Shown here in pieces: positions 50,843 through 61,684 of a stretch of DNA of 64,000 bases (its first letter is position 1; every line of letters starts with the position of its first letter). Under the pieces are notes generated by a model. The model was not told the DNA's origin. It ran no database searches and saw nothing but the letters and a program-made list of their open reading frames with translations. The translations under genes and the position numbers were made by a program. Origin of the DNA: Plasmodium brasilianum (lineage: Eukaryota > Apicomplexa > Aconoidasida > Haemosporida > Plasmodiidae); NCBI RefSeq assembly GCF_023973825.1, contig NC_090116.1:789501-853500 (forward strand), written 5' to 3'.

Positions 50843-51014
50843 ACACATATATATACACATATATATACACATATACATGTGTATATATATATACACATAT
50901 ATGTACGTTTGTATGTATTTGTACATATGTATGTATACACACGTGTGCTTTTATTGACGCTCGTTTTTCCTTTCTTCTAACTTGGATTTTTTGCCCCATC
51001 TGAATGAACGTCAT
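49879..51014 (-). CDS. Tiny four-exon membrane protein (69 residues), divergent from NEK4
   Basis: Exons 51014-50982, 50531-50494, 50277-50207 and 49946-49879 join in phase. The protein starts MTFIQMGQKIQFNKTG, has one long hydrophobic stretch (about residues 17-44, ILSLCLFSYYYIIQPFKAFI then YVLFFEGLKRD), and ends in an acidic tail (EDNFDPNQEDTSSDKFSVTH). None of the exons is long enough to stand out alone; support is the matching phase at three junctions, good acceptors (poly-T then GCAG or TAG) and a sensible single-helix membrane layout. The first 274 bases upstream are shared with the NEK4 start on the other strand. A start at the internal Met of MGQKIQ is possible. Function unknown. Confidence 0.5.
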
Positions 51015-51287
51015 TATAGATCAGTTGGACATTTCGCTAATATTAAATCTTTTTCCATTTATGTAAAAATTTTCACTACTTTATAAGGAAAAAAGATAAA
51101 ATAAAAAAAATGAAAACAAAATAAACATACAAAAAAAGATACATACATACGTACATATATACATACATACATACGCAGATAAACGGATAAACAAATAGAT
51201 AAATAAAAGAACAAGTCTTTTCCCTCATCATTCTCTTAATTTTTTTTTTTTTGTAAAATATACACACACACATTAATATCATTCCAA

Positions 51288-53521
51288 ATGGACAAATATG
51301 AAAAAATACGGGATATAGGAAAAGGAAACTATGGGAATACAATACTCGTTAGGGACAAAAAAAATGATCAGTAATATTTTTTCTCTTTGCAGAAATAAAG
51401 AAAAAAAAAAAAATAAAATAAATAAATTAATTAAACACAACAAAATGACAAAACAACAAAATGACAAAACAACAAAATGACAAAACAACAAAATGACAAA
51501 ACAACAAAACGACAAAACAACAAAACGACAAAACAACAAAACGACAAAACAACAAAACGACAAAACAACAAAACGACAAAACAACAAAACGACAAAACAA
51601 CAAAATGGAATGTTTTTTTTTTTTTTATTATAAAGTTATGTAATGAAAATAATAAACATCTCCCAGATGTCCCAAAAGGAAAAAAGGCAGTGTTTGAAGG
51701 AAGTTGAAGTATATTGGAAAATACATTTTACGGGAAAAGATAAAAATATGCACATGTGAACACATGAACACATACATGCATACATAAACGCATATATATA
51801 AATTCATATATACAAGTGCACATATACTTAAGTGTGTATATATATAAGTCCATATATATATATATTTTTGTGTGTGCGCGTATGTACGTGGTTGTACGCA
51901 TGCGTGTGAGCATGTTTACGTGCTGATATATGCGGCCTTTTTCTATTCGCGTTCTTATGCATCTTGCAGCTACTATCAAAACTAAACCACCCGTTTATAG
52001 TAAAGTATATAGAAAGCTACATAGAGGGAGATACACTCCGAATTGTTATGAAATATTGTAAAGGTGAACAAATCTATAAATGAAAAAAGGACATATAAAC
52101 CTAATTTTAGTTAAGAAAAATAATAAAATCTTCATTTTATGTTTTTAATTGTTTCTAATGATATATGAAGGTGGAGACCTATACCACTATATTCAAAATA
52201 AGAAGAAACAAAATACACCTATAAAAGAAAAGCGTATATTAATTTGGTTCACTCAAATTCTAACCGCTTTAAAATTTCTTCACTCAAACCATATTTTGCA
52301 CCGAGGTTAATATGCACTACTCTTCCCTGATCAGAAATGAGGAGGGGGAAAAAAGAGGCTCCGATTAGTAGCGCAAATGCGACGCATGCATGCAAATACA
52401 CATACATATATACATGAATATGTACATATAGACGTGCATATACCCGCACATATGTATATATGTACATATAGACATGTCTATACACACGTGTGCGAGTATT
52501 TGTTTGGATGCTTTTTACCGGCAGATATGAAGTCGCTGAACATTTTAATAGACAGCGACAAGAGAGTACGACTGTGCGATTTTGGAATTTCGAAGGTTTT
52601 AGAAAATACCTTAGATTATGCCAATACGTTAATAGGTACCCCTTATTATTTAAGCCCAGAATTATGTAAAGACAAAAAATATAGCTGGCCTTCAGATGTA
52701 TGGGCTACTGGTTGTCTCATTTATGAGTTAGCCACGTTCAGAACTCCTTTCCATTCGACCAAAGGGATTCAACAGTTGTGCTACAACATAAGATATGCCC
52801 CGGTACGTGCCATAACGCGTGTCTGTGGATGTACGCCCATACGTACATATACATATACATACAAACGTACATACAAATACATATCTTGGTATAATAGTCC
52901 GGCGGGAAACTTTTGGGAGACGTGAACATGTGTACCCACTTTTGCTCTCTCTCTGGTTTAAATTCTTCTTTTTTTTTTTTTCCTTTTTTTTTCCTTTTGT
53001 TTTTTTCTTTTTTCGAATATACCCTTTGCAGATACCCGATTTGCCAAATATATACTCGAAAGAACTCAATAACATTTACAAGAGTATGCTAATAAGAGAG
53101 CCAAATTACAGAGCCACCGTTCAGCAATTATTAGTTTCTGACATTGTTCAGGTAAAACATTATAACGTCCCATAAAAAGGAAAAGGAAAAAAAAAAAAAA
53201 AAAAAAAAGGAAGAAAGAAAGAAAGAAAAAGAAAGAAACTTATATGTATAAAAATAAATTCATTTTTGCAAAAAGGTATACTCAGTAGTACCGATAAGTA
53301 GAAACCTCTTATATCAAAAATTTGTTTCTTGTTCCCAAAAAAAAAAAAAAACAAATTCTTAAATCGCTTAGAGACAACTAAAGATATTAATTGAAGAGAA
53401 AATAAGAGAAAAACAAAGCATGAAAAAGCCGTTAAAAGAAAAGCCCGCAATGGACAATGACAACTCGGGAGCAAACGAACAGGAAGTTAAAACACTACTA
53501 CTAGATGTTATAGACACGTAA
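51288..53521 (+). CDS. NEK4: NIMA-related protein kinase NEK4
   Basis: Seven exons in phase: 51288-51370, 51636-51708, 51970-52063, 52171-52305, 52525-52802, 53032-53151, 53372-53521; 310 residues. All kinase motifs are present: glycine loop (IGKGNYGN), VMKII lysine, HRDMKSLN catalytic loop, LCDFGIS, activation loop ending GTPYYLSPE, and SDVWATGCLIYELA. The short C-terminal extension (RQLKILIEEKIREKQSMKKP) is typical of Plasmodium NEK4, and the match to what I remember of that protein is close throughout. In P. berghei NEK4 is needed in the female gamete and zygote for DNA replication before meiosis, hence for ookinete formation. Intron 1 contains a 16-bp minisatellite and intron 4 a TGCATGCA octamer. 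Confidence 0.95.
51440..51606. repeat. 16-bp minisatellite in NEK4 intron 1
   Basis: About ten copies of gacaaaacaacaaaac/gacaaaacaacaaaat between NEK4 exons 1 and 2, followed directly by the poly-T tract of the exon 2 acceptor. Confidence 0.9.
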
Positions 53522-53759
53522 CATAATAGTTAGTGAAAATGTGAACAGCAAAATTAATTGCACATTATCCTGTGTGAGTAAATGTACGCGCATATATGCA
53601 TATGTGTACATATGTATATATATGCACGTATATATGTATATATGCATACGCGTAACACAATCAATTTTTATGTACAGCTGAGGATTACACGGATCATATT
53701 GAGGGTTAATAGCATTATTGCAAAAATAATAATTTTACAAGTGTCCTAATTTGAGAGAC

Positions 53760-53796
<37 letters not shown>

Positions 53797-54323
53797 CCTC
53801 TCCCCTTTTTTATTATATGATCTGTTTGCTGCGTATTTTTACATTTCACTATTCGGTTATTCTCTACATTTATTTTTCTTTTCTTGTTATTTTTTTCATC
53901 ATTCTTTTTTTGTAAATACCATTTTGAATTTTTATATGAGTTAATAAAATGCATGTGTAATATCGTGTGTGCACATTGTATGTTACAGTGTGTATATATG
54001 TATGTATTTTTTTTTTAAATATCAACTGCGATTGCAACTGCGACTGCTTAGCATAAGCGTTGGTGTTAGAATTTACTTTCATTTAATTATAAAGTATTTA
54101 AGATTGTTCGACTAAGTGCACATAATAACAAATCTGCAAAAAGGATAATTTTTTTTTTTTTTTTTTTTTTAACAAAAAATGAATTCCCTACCATATATTT
54201 TTTGTTTATTAATTTGTTAAAATAGATATGTACGTGTTCAGAATTTTTATTTTGCTTTTAAACCAATGTTTTAAAACAAGATGGTATGTTATGATTTTAA
54301 GCAAAATATATTTCTACAAATAA

Positions 54324-54360
<37 letters not shown>

Positions 54361-54596
54361 TGTCTTAATTTGTCCTTTTTTTCATACTTACTACATATCT
54401 GTTACTGAAGTTATAATGAAGACAATGTGTAATTGGATGTTCAGTATATGAAAGCACCATACGTATTTGGTTGTACATGCTTACATATATATTTTTGGAT
54501 TTGCTATTATCCAAGTCCTGTTTGACTGTATATGCGTAGTATACCTCCGCCCATGTTATATATGCCATATTTTAAGAAATATAGAGTATAAACAAA

Positions 54597-54836
54597 ATGG
54601 TAATGCGCCTTTTTAATTTTTTAGGGTGCGCATGATTTCGTAGCCCTCACATAATGTTATTTGTTCACGTATACATATGTATATTTGTGCATATATATAT
54701 ATGTATATATATATATATGTATTTCTTCTTTTTCTATTTACAGCGAGCAAAAGACATCTTCCTAGAGCGTCCTTTTTTAAAGCACATGATTATTTTCTTT
54801 ATGTGTTATGCTTGTTATAATGTTGTCGTTAACTAG
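54597..54836 (+). CDS. Candidate spliced micro-ORF with one hydrophobic helix
   Basis: A well-formed exon at 54744-54836 (acceptor TTTCTATTTACAG, stop TAG) encodes RAKDIFLERPFLKHMII followed by FFMCYACYNVVVN. The base composition is clearly higher in GC than the flanks. Its start is unclear. The simplest option is a start-codon-only first exon at 54597-54599 (ATG|GTAATG), giving 31 residues. A small intermediate exon after the TTTTTTAG at about 54624 (encoding GAHDF) would also fit the phase. I do not recognise the peptide. Confidence 0.3.
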
Positions 54837-55437
54837 TTCTAGCTATTATTCGGTAAGAAAATGCATACATTCGAAAATGCTGTGTACGAAAGAAGAGCTA
54901 TATCAACTTCAACTAAATTAAGAAGAATTATTATATTGGATTTAATTGTACCAAATTATATTACATTGTATTACATTATATTTAATTTTTTTTTTTTTTT
55001 TTCCCCGTTTTATATATTTTTACCATAAAAGCGATGTGTAATGCCTATTTTTTGATGACATATTTTTTATTTTATTTTATTTCCATTTTAATAGCAATGT
55101 TATGTACATGTAATAATATTACAGAAAATTTCATATATGTAAATACATATACAAATACATATACAAATACATATACAAATACAAATACAAATACATATAC
55201 AAATACAAATACATATACAAATACAAATACATATACAAATACAAATACATATACATTTGTATTCACGCATGTATATAAAATTTGCGTACGTGAAAAGGTT
55301 ATGCACATTTATTCTATACATAAAAAATCTCATCTTGCGCTCATACCCTTTTTTCGGTAGAAAACATACCCTATATAATATTAAGCCCCTGCGACTAAAA
55401 CTGTTTTTTAATTTTGTTTTTTGTAGTCATATATGCA

Positions 55438-55474
<37 letters not shown>

Positions 55475-55806
55475 GTACATACATAAAACTTTCATATAAT
55501 ACATGCATATAATACGTACATATAATACGTACACATAATACGTACATATAATACATGCATATAATAAGTACATATAATACGTACATATAATACGTACATA
55601 TAATACGTACATATAATATATTTATTACGTTTATATGCGAATGTAAAAAACTCAACGCAGAAGGCAGAGCAAAAAACATATCCTCAAAAAAAAACAAAAA
55701 AAAAAATGGACTATTAATAAAATTATACAAATGATAAAGTAATTTAACTGGGTGCGTGCATTTTTATTATGAAGAATTACATGCCCTCTAGGTATCCGCA
55801 GTTCTA

Positions 55807-56259
55807 TCATTTTGGAATAAATACTACTTTTTTAAATTTATATTTTTTTATTTCCAGAATTTTAAAATATTTGTCAAATATCGCTACAGGCACAGAAATT
55901 CTAAAGTTGTAACGGTAGTACATGGTAGGATTACTACATTTTGTTTGGTTAATAAAAGAGAAAAAAAAAGAAAAATATACATACATACAAATATACGTAC
56001 ATATATTTATTATGTACACGCATGTATGTTACATAAGTATATACATTTATATATACATTTATATATACATTTATATTTACATTTATATATACATTAATAT
56101 ATACATTTATATGTACATTTATATATACATTTATATGTACATTTATACATATATGTATATATATCTACACATACTTATGTTCAAAATGGCATAAGAAAAA
56201 TGGTAGTTCCTTTTTTTTAAACGTGAAACTGCGAAATAAATGTGAGGGTAAAAAACCAT
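55807..56259 (-). CDS. Candidate two-exon small basic protein
   Basis: Exons 56259-56171 and 55933-55807 join in phase to encode 71 residues: [20 protein letters not shown] at the start and [20 protein letters not shown] near the middle, ending [10 protein letters not shown]. The downstream acceptor is typical (pyrimidine-rich, TGTAG); the donor (GTGTAG) is weak and overlaps a better-looking GTATGT that gives the wrong phase. The composition is basic and aromatic, as in organellar ribosomal proteins, but also as in random AT-rich sequence. Treat as a candidate only. Confidence 0.28.
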
Positions 56260-56388
56260 ATTTTTTTTAGAGTAGAGAATTACGTTATGGCAAACAGAAA
56301 AAAATTAAAAGAGAAAAGAAAAAGTCTTAACCCAAATTATAACAAAACGAATAAAGAAAAGGAAGGTTATATTATATATGTTGTTCAT

Positions 56389-56396
56389 TAGCTAGC
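56389..56396. promoter_or_regulatory. TAGCTAGC upstream of ARP6
   Basis: A palindromic TAGCTAGC, which contains the TAGCTA core described for the ookinete factor AP2-O, lies about 200 bases upstream of the ARP6 start codon and about 70 bases before the long A tract. Function is inferred from the motif alone. Confidence 0.25.
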
Positions 56397-56465
56397 TTTT
56401 TTTTTTTTTCAACTAGCCAAATAGTTGTTTTTTATTTGAATGTTGGCACCTTATTAGTGTATAAA

Positions 56466-56466
<1 letters not shown>

Positions 56467-56524
<58 letters not shown>
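56467..56524. repeat. A tract of nearly 60 bases
   Basis: An uninterrupted A run of about 58 bases directly upstream of ARP6, the longest homopolymer in the window. Length in the assembly may not be exact. Confidence 0.85.
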
Positions 56525-56526
<2 letters not shown>

Positions 56527-56590
56527 AAAAGAAAAGAAGTATAGGTGTAGGAATTGGCATAATAACTGCAGTAATCGTAATAACCTGAAC

Positions 56591-59500
56591 ATGTCAGCTC
56601 CCGTAAATATAGATATACCTAAATTAATTCTAGACAATGGAGGAGGGCTGATAAAAGGTGGAATACTTCCTAGTTATTCCCAACTAAATGATGCATTGTT
56701 TGATGAAATTGAACCCAAATTTATTGTGCCAAATTGTGTAGGTCAAATCAGAAAAAAAAATATATTTCATATAAGTGATAGTTGTTATAGTATATGCGAA
56801 TATTTTTGTCATCGACCACATGTAGATGGGTTATTATTGGATTTAGAAATGCAAACAAAAATATGGGAAAAAATCTTTTCATGTAAACAAACCATTGGAT
56901 ATAAAATAAATGATATGGCTATATGTATTACTGAATCATATTTGACACCTGCATACATAAGACAAGGTGTTATAGAATTGTTGTTTGAATATTTTAATTT
57001 TGATCAAATAGTTATAGTTTCTTCACAGACAATGCTACCATTTTCATATATTGGTTTAAATTTAGGTCAATATGATATTTTGAATCCTCCAATTTTTAAT
57101 AATGATTCATATGTAATAAAAAAAAAATACATAACGAAAAGGAGGAGAACAGGGGAAAAGACAAATAAACCTAATGTACCGAAAAGAAGTCTTACTCCAA
57201 GGAATAGTGCAAAGGAGGAGGAGGAGCAGCAGGAGCAGCAAATGAAGGAGCAGCACGAGGAAGAGGTGGAAGAAGAAGAGGAAGATTACTTAGGAATGGA
57301 TACCAATTCAGGTAGAGGTTATAATCTCCTCAAGATGGAAAGTAAAAAATCGATGGAGGGGACTAATGAATGGGAAGCCATGGATGAAATGAACAAAAGT
57401 GAGTTAAATGGGTATGAGGTGGAAAGAGAAGCGAGTAGAGAAACTAGCCGTGAAAAAACAAGAAGGGGGAATAGTCAAATGAGCAGAGAAATTAGTTGTG
57501 AAGGAAACAAAAGGGGGAACGACCAAATGAGATACGAAACGAGTTATGATATGAGTTACGATACTAGTGAATGTAATGGGGAAGAAAACAAAATGGTACA
57601 GTACAACGACAACAGTCAGAATATTAACAATAGTGTATTAACAAATAGACATATTTTTATAAAAAACATAGAATGCTATAATAAGTATACTTATAAAGTG
57701 TACATGAACAAAATGTATCACGGGGAGAATTGGCAAGAATATTATTTTAATTCCTTTTTTAATATGAACAGTGTTCATAATTCTGAACAAAGTAATACAC
57801 TGAATAGTTTTGTAAATAATGTATACTCAGACAGAAGTAAAATAATAAAAGGTGGAACTTACCTACCTATAAGTAATAACAAAATAAATATTGTAAAAAG
57901 GTTATGTAGTAATAATTATATAGGAAATAATTTCTTAAATCAAGATCCTAATTTTTTATTACCTGATAAAATCGATTTATATAGAACCTATTATGATATA
58001 AATTTTAAAGATATAAATATGTTTAAAGAGTATTATAATAATAATTATATAAACAATTTTTATAATAATATTATAAATGGCAATTATAATTTATCCTTGA
58101 GAAATCCTTGTGCTTTATACATTGATGTAGGTTATTCACATACATATATATTACCATATATTGAATATAAACTAATAGAGTATGCCACATTGAGAACAAA
58201 GGTTTCTGCATCTATTTTAAATACATATTTAAAAAATACATTATCATATAAGCATGTAAATTTAGAACACAATGAACTACTAGTTGAAAATATTAAAGAA
58301 AGGGCATGCTACGTATCATTAGACTATGTAAAGGATTTACAAAATGAAAAGAAGCGATTAGAAGAAATAAAAAAACAAAGAATTAAGGATAAACTTAATA
58401 TGAGAAAAGAAATACTAATGAAACAGTTAGAGCAGGAAAAAAATGATAATTCAAAAAAAGTTTCCTTCAAGGGAAGGGATGAATACTTGCAGATACCTCC
58501 TGTGAATGACTTTAGCAGGAGGAGTGGTCGTGACTGTGGTGAGAATGATTTGGAAAAAAGAAAAGAAAAGAACAACTCCCATAAGGAGTGTAATAGTTAT
58601 AGTAGTAACAGCAACAGCAACAGCAACAGCAGTAGTGGTAGCGATAGAGATAGTGATAGGGGCAGAGATAGGGGCAGTGATAGGGGCAGTGATAGGGGCA
58701 GTGATAGGGGCAGAGATAGGGGCAGAGATAGGGGCAGAGATAGGGGCAGCAATGATAGGGGCAGTAATGATAGGGGCAGTAATGATAGGGGCAGTAATAA
58801 AGGCATTTATAGGGACAGTGTAAGTGGAAGTAGTAGCAGTGGTAGCGGTAGAGGCAGCAATAATAGTGGCAGAAGTGGCGGAGGTAAGAAGGATGGATCG
58901 GTGGAGAAAGGGGGAAATCGTGGTACAGTAACGCATAATTCAGTAAAGAATCAGATGATAGATAAGTATTCTGAGAAGGGAAGAAATAAAGGTAAAAGAA
59001 CAACAGAGATGTTAATGGGAGGAAAATCAGAGGATATGTTTCTAAATGGTAGGGATAATAATGGCGAGTTCACAAATGAAAACCTAAACTCTCCAAGTAA
59101 CAGTAGCTATGTTAACTTCGGGGTAGAACAGGACACATGTAATATGGTAAAAAATGAAAAAGATGAAGCAGAGTATACAAACAAGTATATCAGTAACAGT
59201 TGTAGTAACAACTGCAGCAGTAATGACTGCAGCAGTAATGACTGCAGCAGTAACAACCGTAGTGGTAACAACTGCAGTAGTAACAACCGTAGTGGTAACA
59301 ACTGCAGCAGTAACAACCGTAGTGGTAACGACTGCAGCAGTAACAACCGTAGTGGTAATAACGTAAGGGACGAGGAAAGGGAACAAATGAAAAAGAATAA
59401 TAAGAAAAAAACGCACAAAATGACAGAGCAACATTTATTATATAAATACAAATTGCTTGACTACAATAATGCGACGAAGAGAGAAATAAATGAAGTGTTT

Positions 59501-60019
59501 GATACCCTTAGAGAAAATTGTACGAACGATTGTATTTATTTAGAGTCTGATTATGATTACAAGCAAGAATTTTCAAATTTTAAAGATGACAATATTTTTA
59601 TTAATGATTTAAATGTTAAAGGTGGAAATAAACAGAAAGAAGATATTATTAATTTAACGAATGAACGAATAGGGATACCTGAGGTTTTATTTAATCCTCA
59701 AGATATAAACTTAGAGCACTGTAGCATTGTCGAACTGATATATAGGTGTATATCATTACTACCAAAAGAAATTCAAAAATACTTTCTTTCTCAAATTTAT
59801 ATATCTGGTGGGTCAACAAAATTTAAAAATTTTAAGCATCGATTATATAAAGAGTTAAGAGCAATTTTCCCAACTGAATGGGAAATTAATATTTACTCAC
59901 ATAAGAACAGTTTGTATAGTAATTATATAGGAACATACGTTTGGTTAAGTGATCAGAATATTTATAATTATAATGTTATCACAAGGCAACAATATTTTAA
60001 TCATGGGAAAAAAACATGA
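56591..60019 (+). CDS. ARP6: Actin-related protein ARP6 with giant low-complexity inserts
   Basis: Single exon, 1142 residues. The actin fold is split: residues 1-160 carry the first phosphate loop (LILDNGGGLIKGG) and the segment TESYLTPAYIRQGVIELLFE; residues about 500-600 carry the second phosphate motif (ALYIDVGYSHTYILPY); residues about 1020-1142 carry GIPEVLFNPQDINLE, the adenosine motif (IYISGGSTKFKNF) and the closing YVWLSDQ. The spacing and the NGG variant fit ARP6, a subunit of the SWR1/SRCAP complex that places histone H2A.Z. Inserts of about 330 and 400 residues are Glu/Arg- and Ser/Gly/Asn-rich, with tandem DRGS (58640-58810) and DCSSN/NRSGN (59200-59360) repeats. The usual ARP6 is about 400 residues, so most of the length is insert. 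Confidence 0.9.
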   Translation: MSAPVNIDIPKLILDNGGGLIKGGILPSYSQLNDALFDEIEPKFIVPNCVGQIRKKNIFHISDSCYSICEYFCHRPHVDGLLLDLEMQTKIWEKIFSCKQTIGYKINDMAICITESYLTPAYIRQGVIELLFEYFNFDQIVIVSSQTMLPFSYIGLNLGQYDILNPPIFNNDSYVIKKKYITKRRRTGEKTNKPNVPKRSLTPRNSAKEEEEQQEQQMKEQHEEEVEEEEEDYLGMDTNSGRGYNLLKMESKKSMEGTNEWEAMDEMNKSELNGYEVEREASRETSREKTRRGNSQMSREISCEGNKRGNDQMRYETSYDMSYDTSECNGEENKMVQYNDNSQNINNSVLTNRHIFIKNIECYNKYTYKVYMNKMYHGENWQEYYFNSFFNMNSVHNSEQSNTLNSFVNNVYSDRSKIIKGGTYLPISNNKINIVKRLCSNNYIGNNFLNQDPNFLLPDKIDLYRTYYDINFKDINMFKEYYNNNYINNFYNNIINGNYNLSLRNPCALYIDVGYSHTYILPYIEYKLIEYATLRTKVSASILNTYLKNTLSYKHVNLEHNELLVENIKERACYVSLDYVKDLQNEKKRLEEIKKQRIKDKLNMRKEILMKQLEQEKNDNSKKVSFKGRDEYLQIPPVNDFSRRSGRDCGENDLEKRKEKNNSHKECNSYSSNSNSNSNSSSGSDRDSDRGRDRGSDRGSDRGSDRGRDRGRDRGRDRGSNDRGSNDRGSNDRGSNKGIYRDSVSGSSSSGSGRGSNNSGRSGGGKKDGSVEKGGNRGTVTHNSVKNQMIDKYSEKGRNKGKRTTEMLMGGKSEDMFLNGRDNNGEFTNENLNSPSNSSYVNFGVEQDTCNMVKNEKDEAEYTNKYISNSCSNNCSSNDCSSNDCSSNNRSGNNCSSNNRSGNNCSSNNRSGNDCSSNNRSGNNVRDEEREQMKKNNKKKTHKMTEQHLLYKYKLLDYNNATKREINEVFDTLRENCTNDCIYLESDYDYKQEFSNFKDDNIFINDLNVKGGNKQKEDIINLTNERIGIPEVLFNPQDINLEHCSIVELIYRCISLLPKEIQKYFLSQIYISGGSTKFKNFKHRLYKELRAIFPTEWEINIYSHKNSLYSNYIGTYVWLSDQNIYNYNVITRQQYFNHGKKT
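58630..58810 (+). repeat. Coding Asp-Arg-Gly-Ser repeat in ARP6
   Basis: Tandem gataggggcag(tga) 12-15 bp units encode SDRGSDRGRDRGSNDRGSN-type sequence. It is visible as open frames on both strands; only the ARP6 frame is real. Confidence 0.85.
59196..59360 (+). repeat. Coding Asn/Cys/Ser repeat in ARP6
   Basis: Alternating 15-bp units of two kinds (aactgcagcagtaac and aaccgtagtggtaac) encode N-C-S-S-N and N-R-S-G-N. About eleven units. The two unit types alternate in a higher-order 30-bp repeat. Confidence 0.85.
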
Positions 60020-60071
60020 ACGGGTTGGAAGTTTATATATATATATATATGTATATATGTATATATGTATA

Positions 60072-60105
<34 letters not shown>

Positions 60106-60708
60106 TTTTTTTTGCCCTTACCATGTCCATGCACGCCGGAAAATTGCATCCTTTTGCCTATGTGTAAAATAGCTCACATGGATAAGCAGTTGTGCATTTC
60201 TGGCAAGCCCGGACAGTTTTAACTTTGCTGTCTGTGTGATATCCGCACGTGTATGCGCATATATATACGTATATGTGTGTATGTAGGTACATTTGCGCAC
60301 ACGTACATTCATTGCCTTTCCAGCACTACGCGAGTGTGGTATCTTGTTGTCATCCTATTCTCTTATTTTATCAATTTTTTTGTACTTTTGAGGAACCTTT
60401 TTTCATATATTAAATAAAAATATTTAATTATTATATGGTTAAAGATAGAACACACATGGGATTAAATGGTATTGAAATGACCTTCCCGCTTTTCCTTTTC
60501 CCCAATTTTGAATTCCACATTTTATTATAAGCAGTATGTAGATGGTATATAATGAAATAAAACAAAATGAAGAAAGATAAAATAAAGCAAAATAAAGCAA
60601 AATAAAGCAAAATAAAGCAAGATTAAGCAAGATTAAGCAAAATAAAGCAAAATAAAGTAAAATAAAGCAAGATTAAGCAAGATTAAACAATATTAAGCAA
60701 ATTAAGAT
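60020..60708. other. Intergenic 3' of ARP6
   Basis: Starts with (TA)n and a run of about 24 T, followed by ordinary spacer. Ends in a minisatellite at about 60585-60700 (aaataaagcaa/gattaagcaa, 10-11 bp). No exon called, other than the end of the low-confidence gene at 60709. Confidence 0.45.
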
Positions 60709-61221
60709 TCAAATAAGTCCTTTAAAAAATTGGGCCATAAAAATAGCAGCCTTGGAAAAGTTAAAACAAAAAAAGAAAGAAAAAGTGGTAGTTAAACAAA
60801 TGAGATACGAAACATTGGGGGGAAATGAAACAATAAAGAAAAAAATAAAAAATAAAAATAAATAAGAAAATAAAAAAATAAATAAGAAAATAAAAAAATA
60901 AATAAGAAAATAAAAAAATAAATAAATATATAAAGAGACGAATAAACAACTGAATAGGTAAGGAAATATGCATCTGAATGAATACACAGAGACGTGAACA
61001 TATGAATGAATTAGTAAAGAAATAAATGTATGATTGAATGAATAAATAAAACGAAAAGAAATGGGGGAAATTCTCAAATTGGAAAATAGCTCAAATAAAT
61101 TTTTAAAACGACTTTGCGTTTGTTTTGTTTTGTTTTTCTGAAAATTAAATGCTCCCATTCTTACTTCTCGTTGTACTTTAACCTGCTTTACCACATCTAG
61201 GCATTGCCTTACATTCTGTAT

Positions 61222-61256
<35 letters not shown>

Positions 61257-61681
61257 CTTCTGTTATGCGCCATATATTAGTTAAAAAATTTGGCATTATG
61301 AGTATTTGCAAGGTTCATCCACTTCGTCTACTCCATTTACCTCATCTACCTCAATTACTTCGATATCTTCTTTGTGTTTCTCTTTGATCTCAGCTTTACA
61401 TTTACAGAATTATCAGTATAGAAAGGAGGGAATTGGAGGGAAAAGGGGGGAAATGCGTTCTTTCCATTTATGCCCACTCCTGCCTGCTCAAAGAGTTATG
61501 CTTTCTTTTCCTCAGAGTCTATCTGCGGTGCCTTTTTTAGCTTGTTCTGTATGTATTCTATTATTTTCGTTTTATACATATGGTCATCAGTAGTTAGGTC
61601 TATAAAATGCGTGTTATATGCACTACCTTTAAAATTGATGATACTCAGATCGATAAAATTTTCAGGCTGTTGTTGTAACAT
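60709..61681 (-). CDS. Candidate small four-exon gene behind the right-edge gene
   Basis: Exons 61681-61627, 61393-61341, 61215-61183 and 60750-60709 join in phase to give a 60-residue peptide: MLQQQPENFIDLSIINFK, then AEIKEKHKEDIEVIEVDE, NVRQCLDVVKQ and AAIFMAQFFKGLI. Three of the four junction signals are acceptable (GTAAAT, TACAG, GTTAAA), but two acceptors end in AAG. The start codon lies only three bases after the stop of the preceding same-strand gene, and without the first splice the frame reads on for 61 codons. Alternatives: 3' untranslated region of the upstream gene with chance frames, or alternative 3' exons of it. No family recognised. Confidence 0.3.
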
Positions 61682-61684
61682 ATA

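Larger units (their letters stand above)
53522..56590. other. Intergenic between NEK4 and ARP6
   Basis: Three kilobases with at most two small low-confidence genes (listed separately). It contains several T tracts (34 at about 53761-53794), an (atacaa)n array at 55140-55255, an (acataata cgt)n array at 55495-55620, an (atatatacattt)n array at 56040-56150 and an A tract of nearly 60 at 56467-56524. TAGCTAGC lies at 56389-56396, within 210 bases of the ARP6 start. Confidence 0.45.

Noticed and set aside
56288..56392. 34-codon plus-strand frame (MANRKKLKEKRKSLNPNY)
   Set aside because: Sits in the ARP6 upstream region with no splice link to ARP6, whose own start is typical for the family; at most an upstream ORF.
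58451..59003. Several frames opposite and overlapping ARP6
   Set aside because: They are alternative readings of the DRGS coding repeat; only the ARP6 frame continues into conserved actin motifs.
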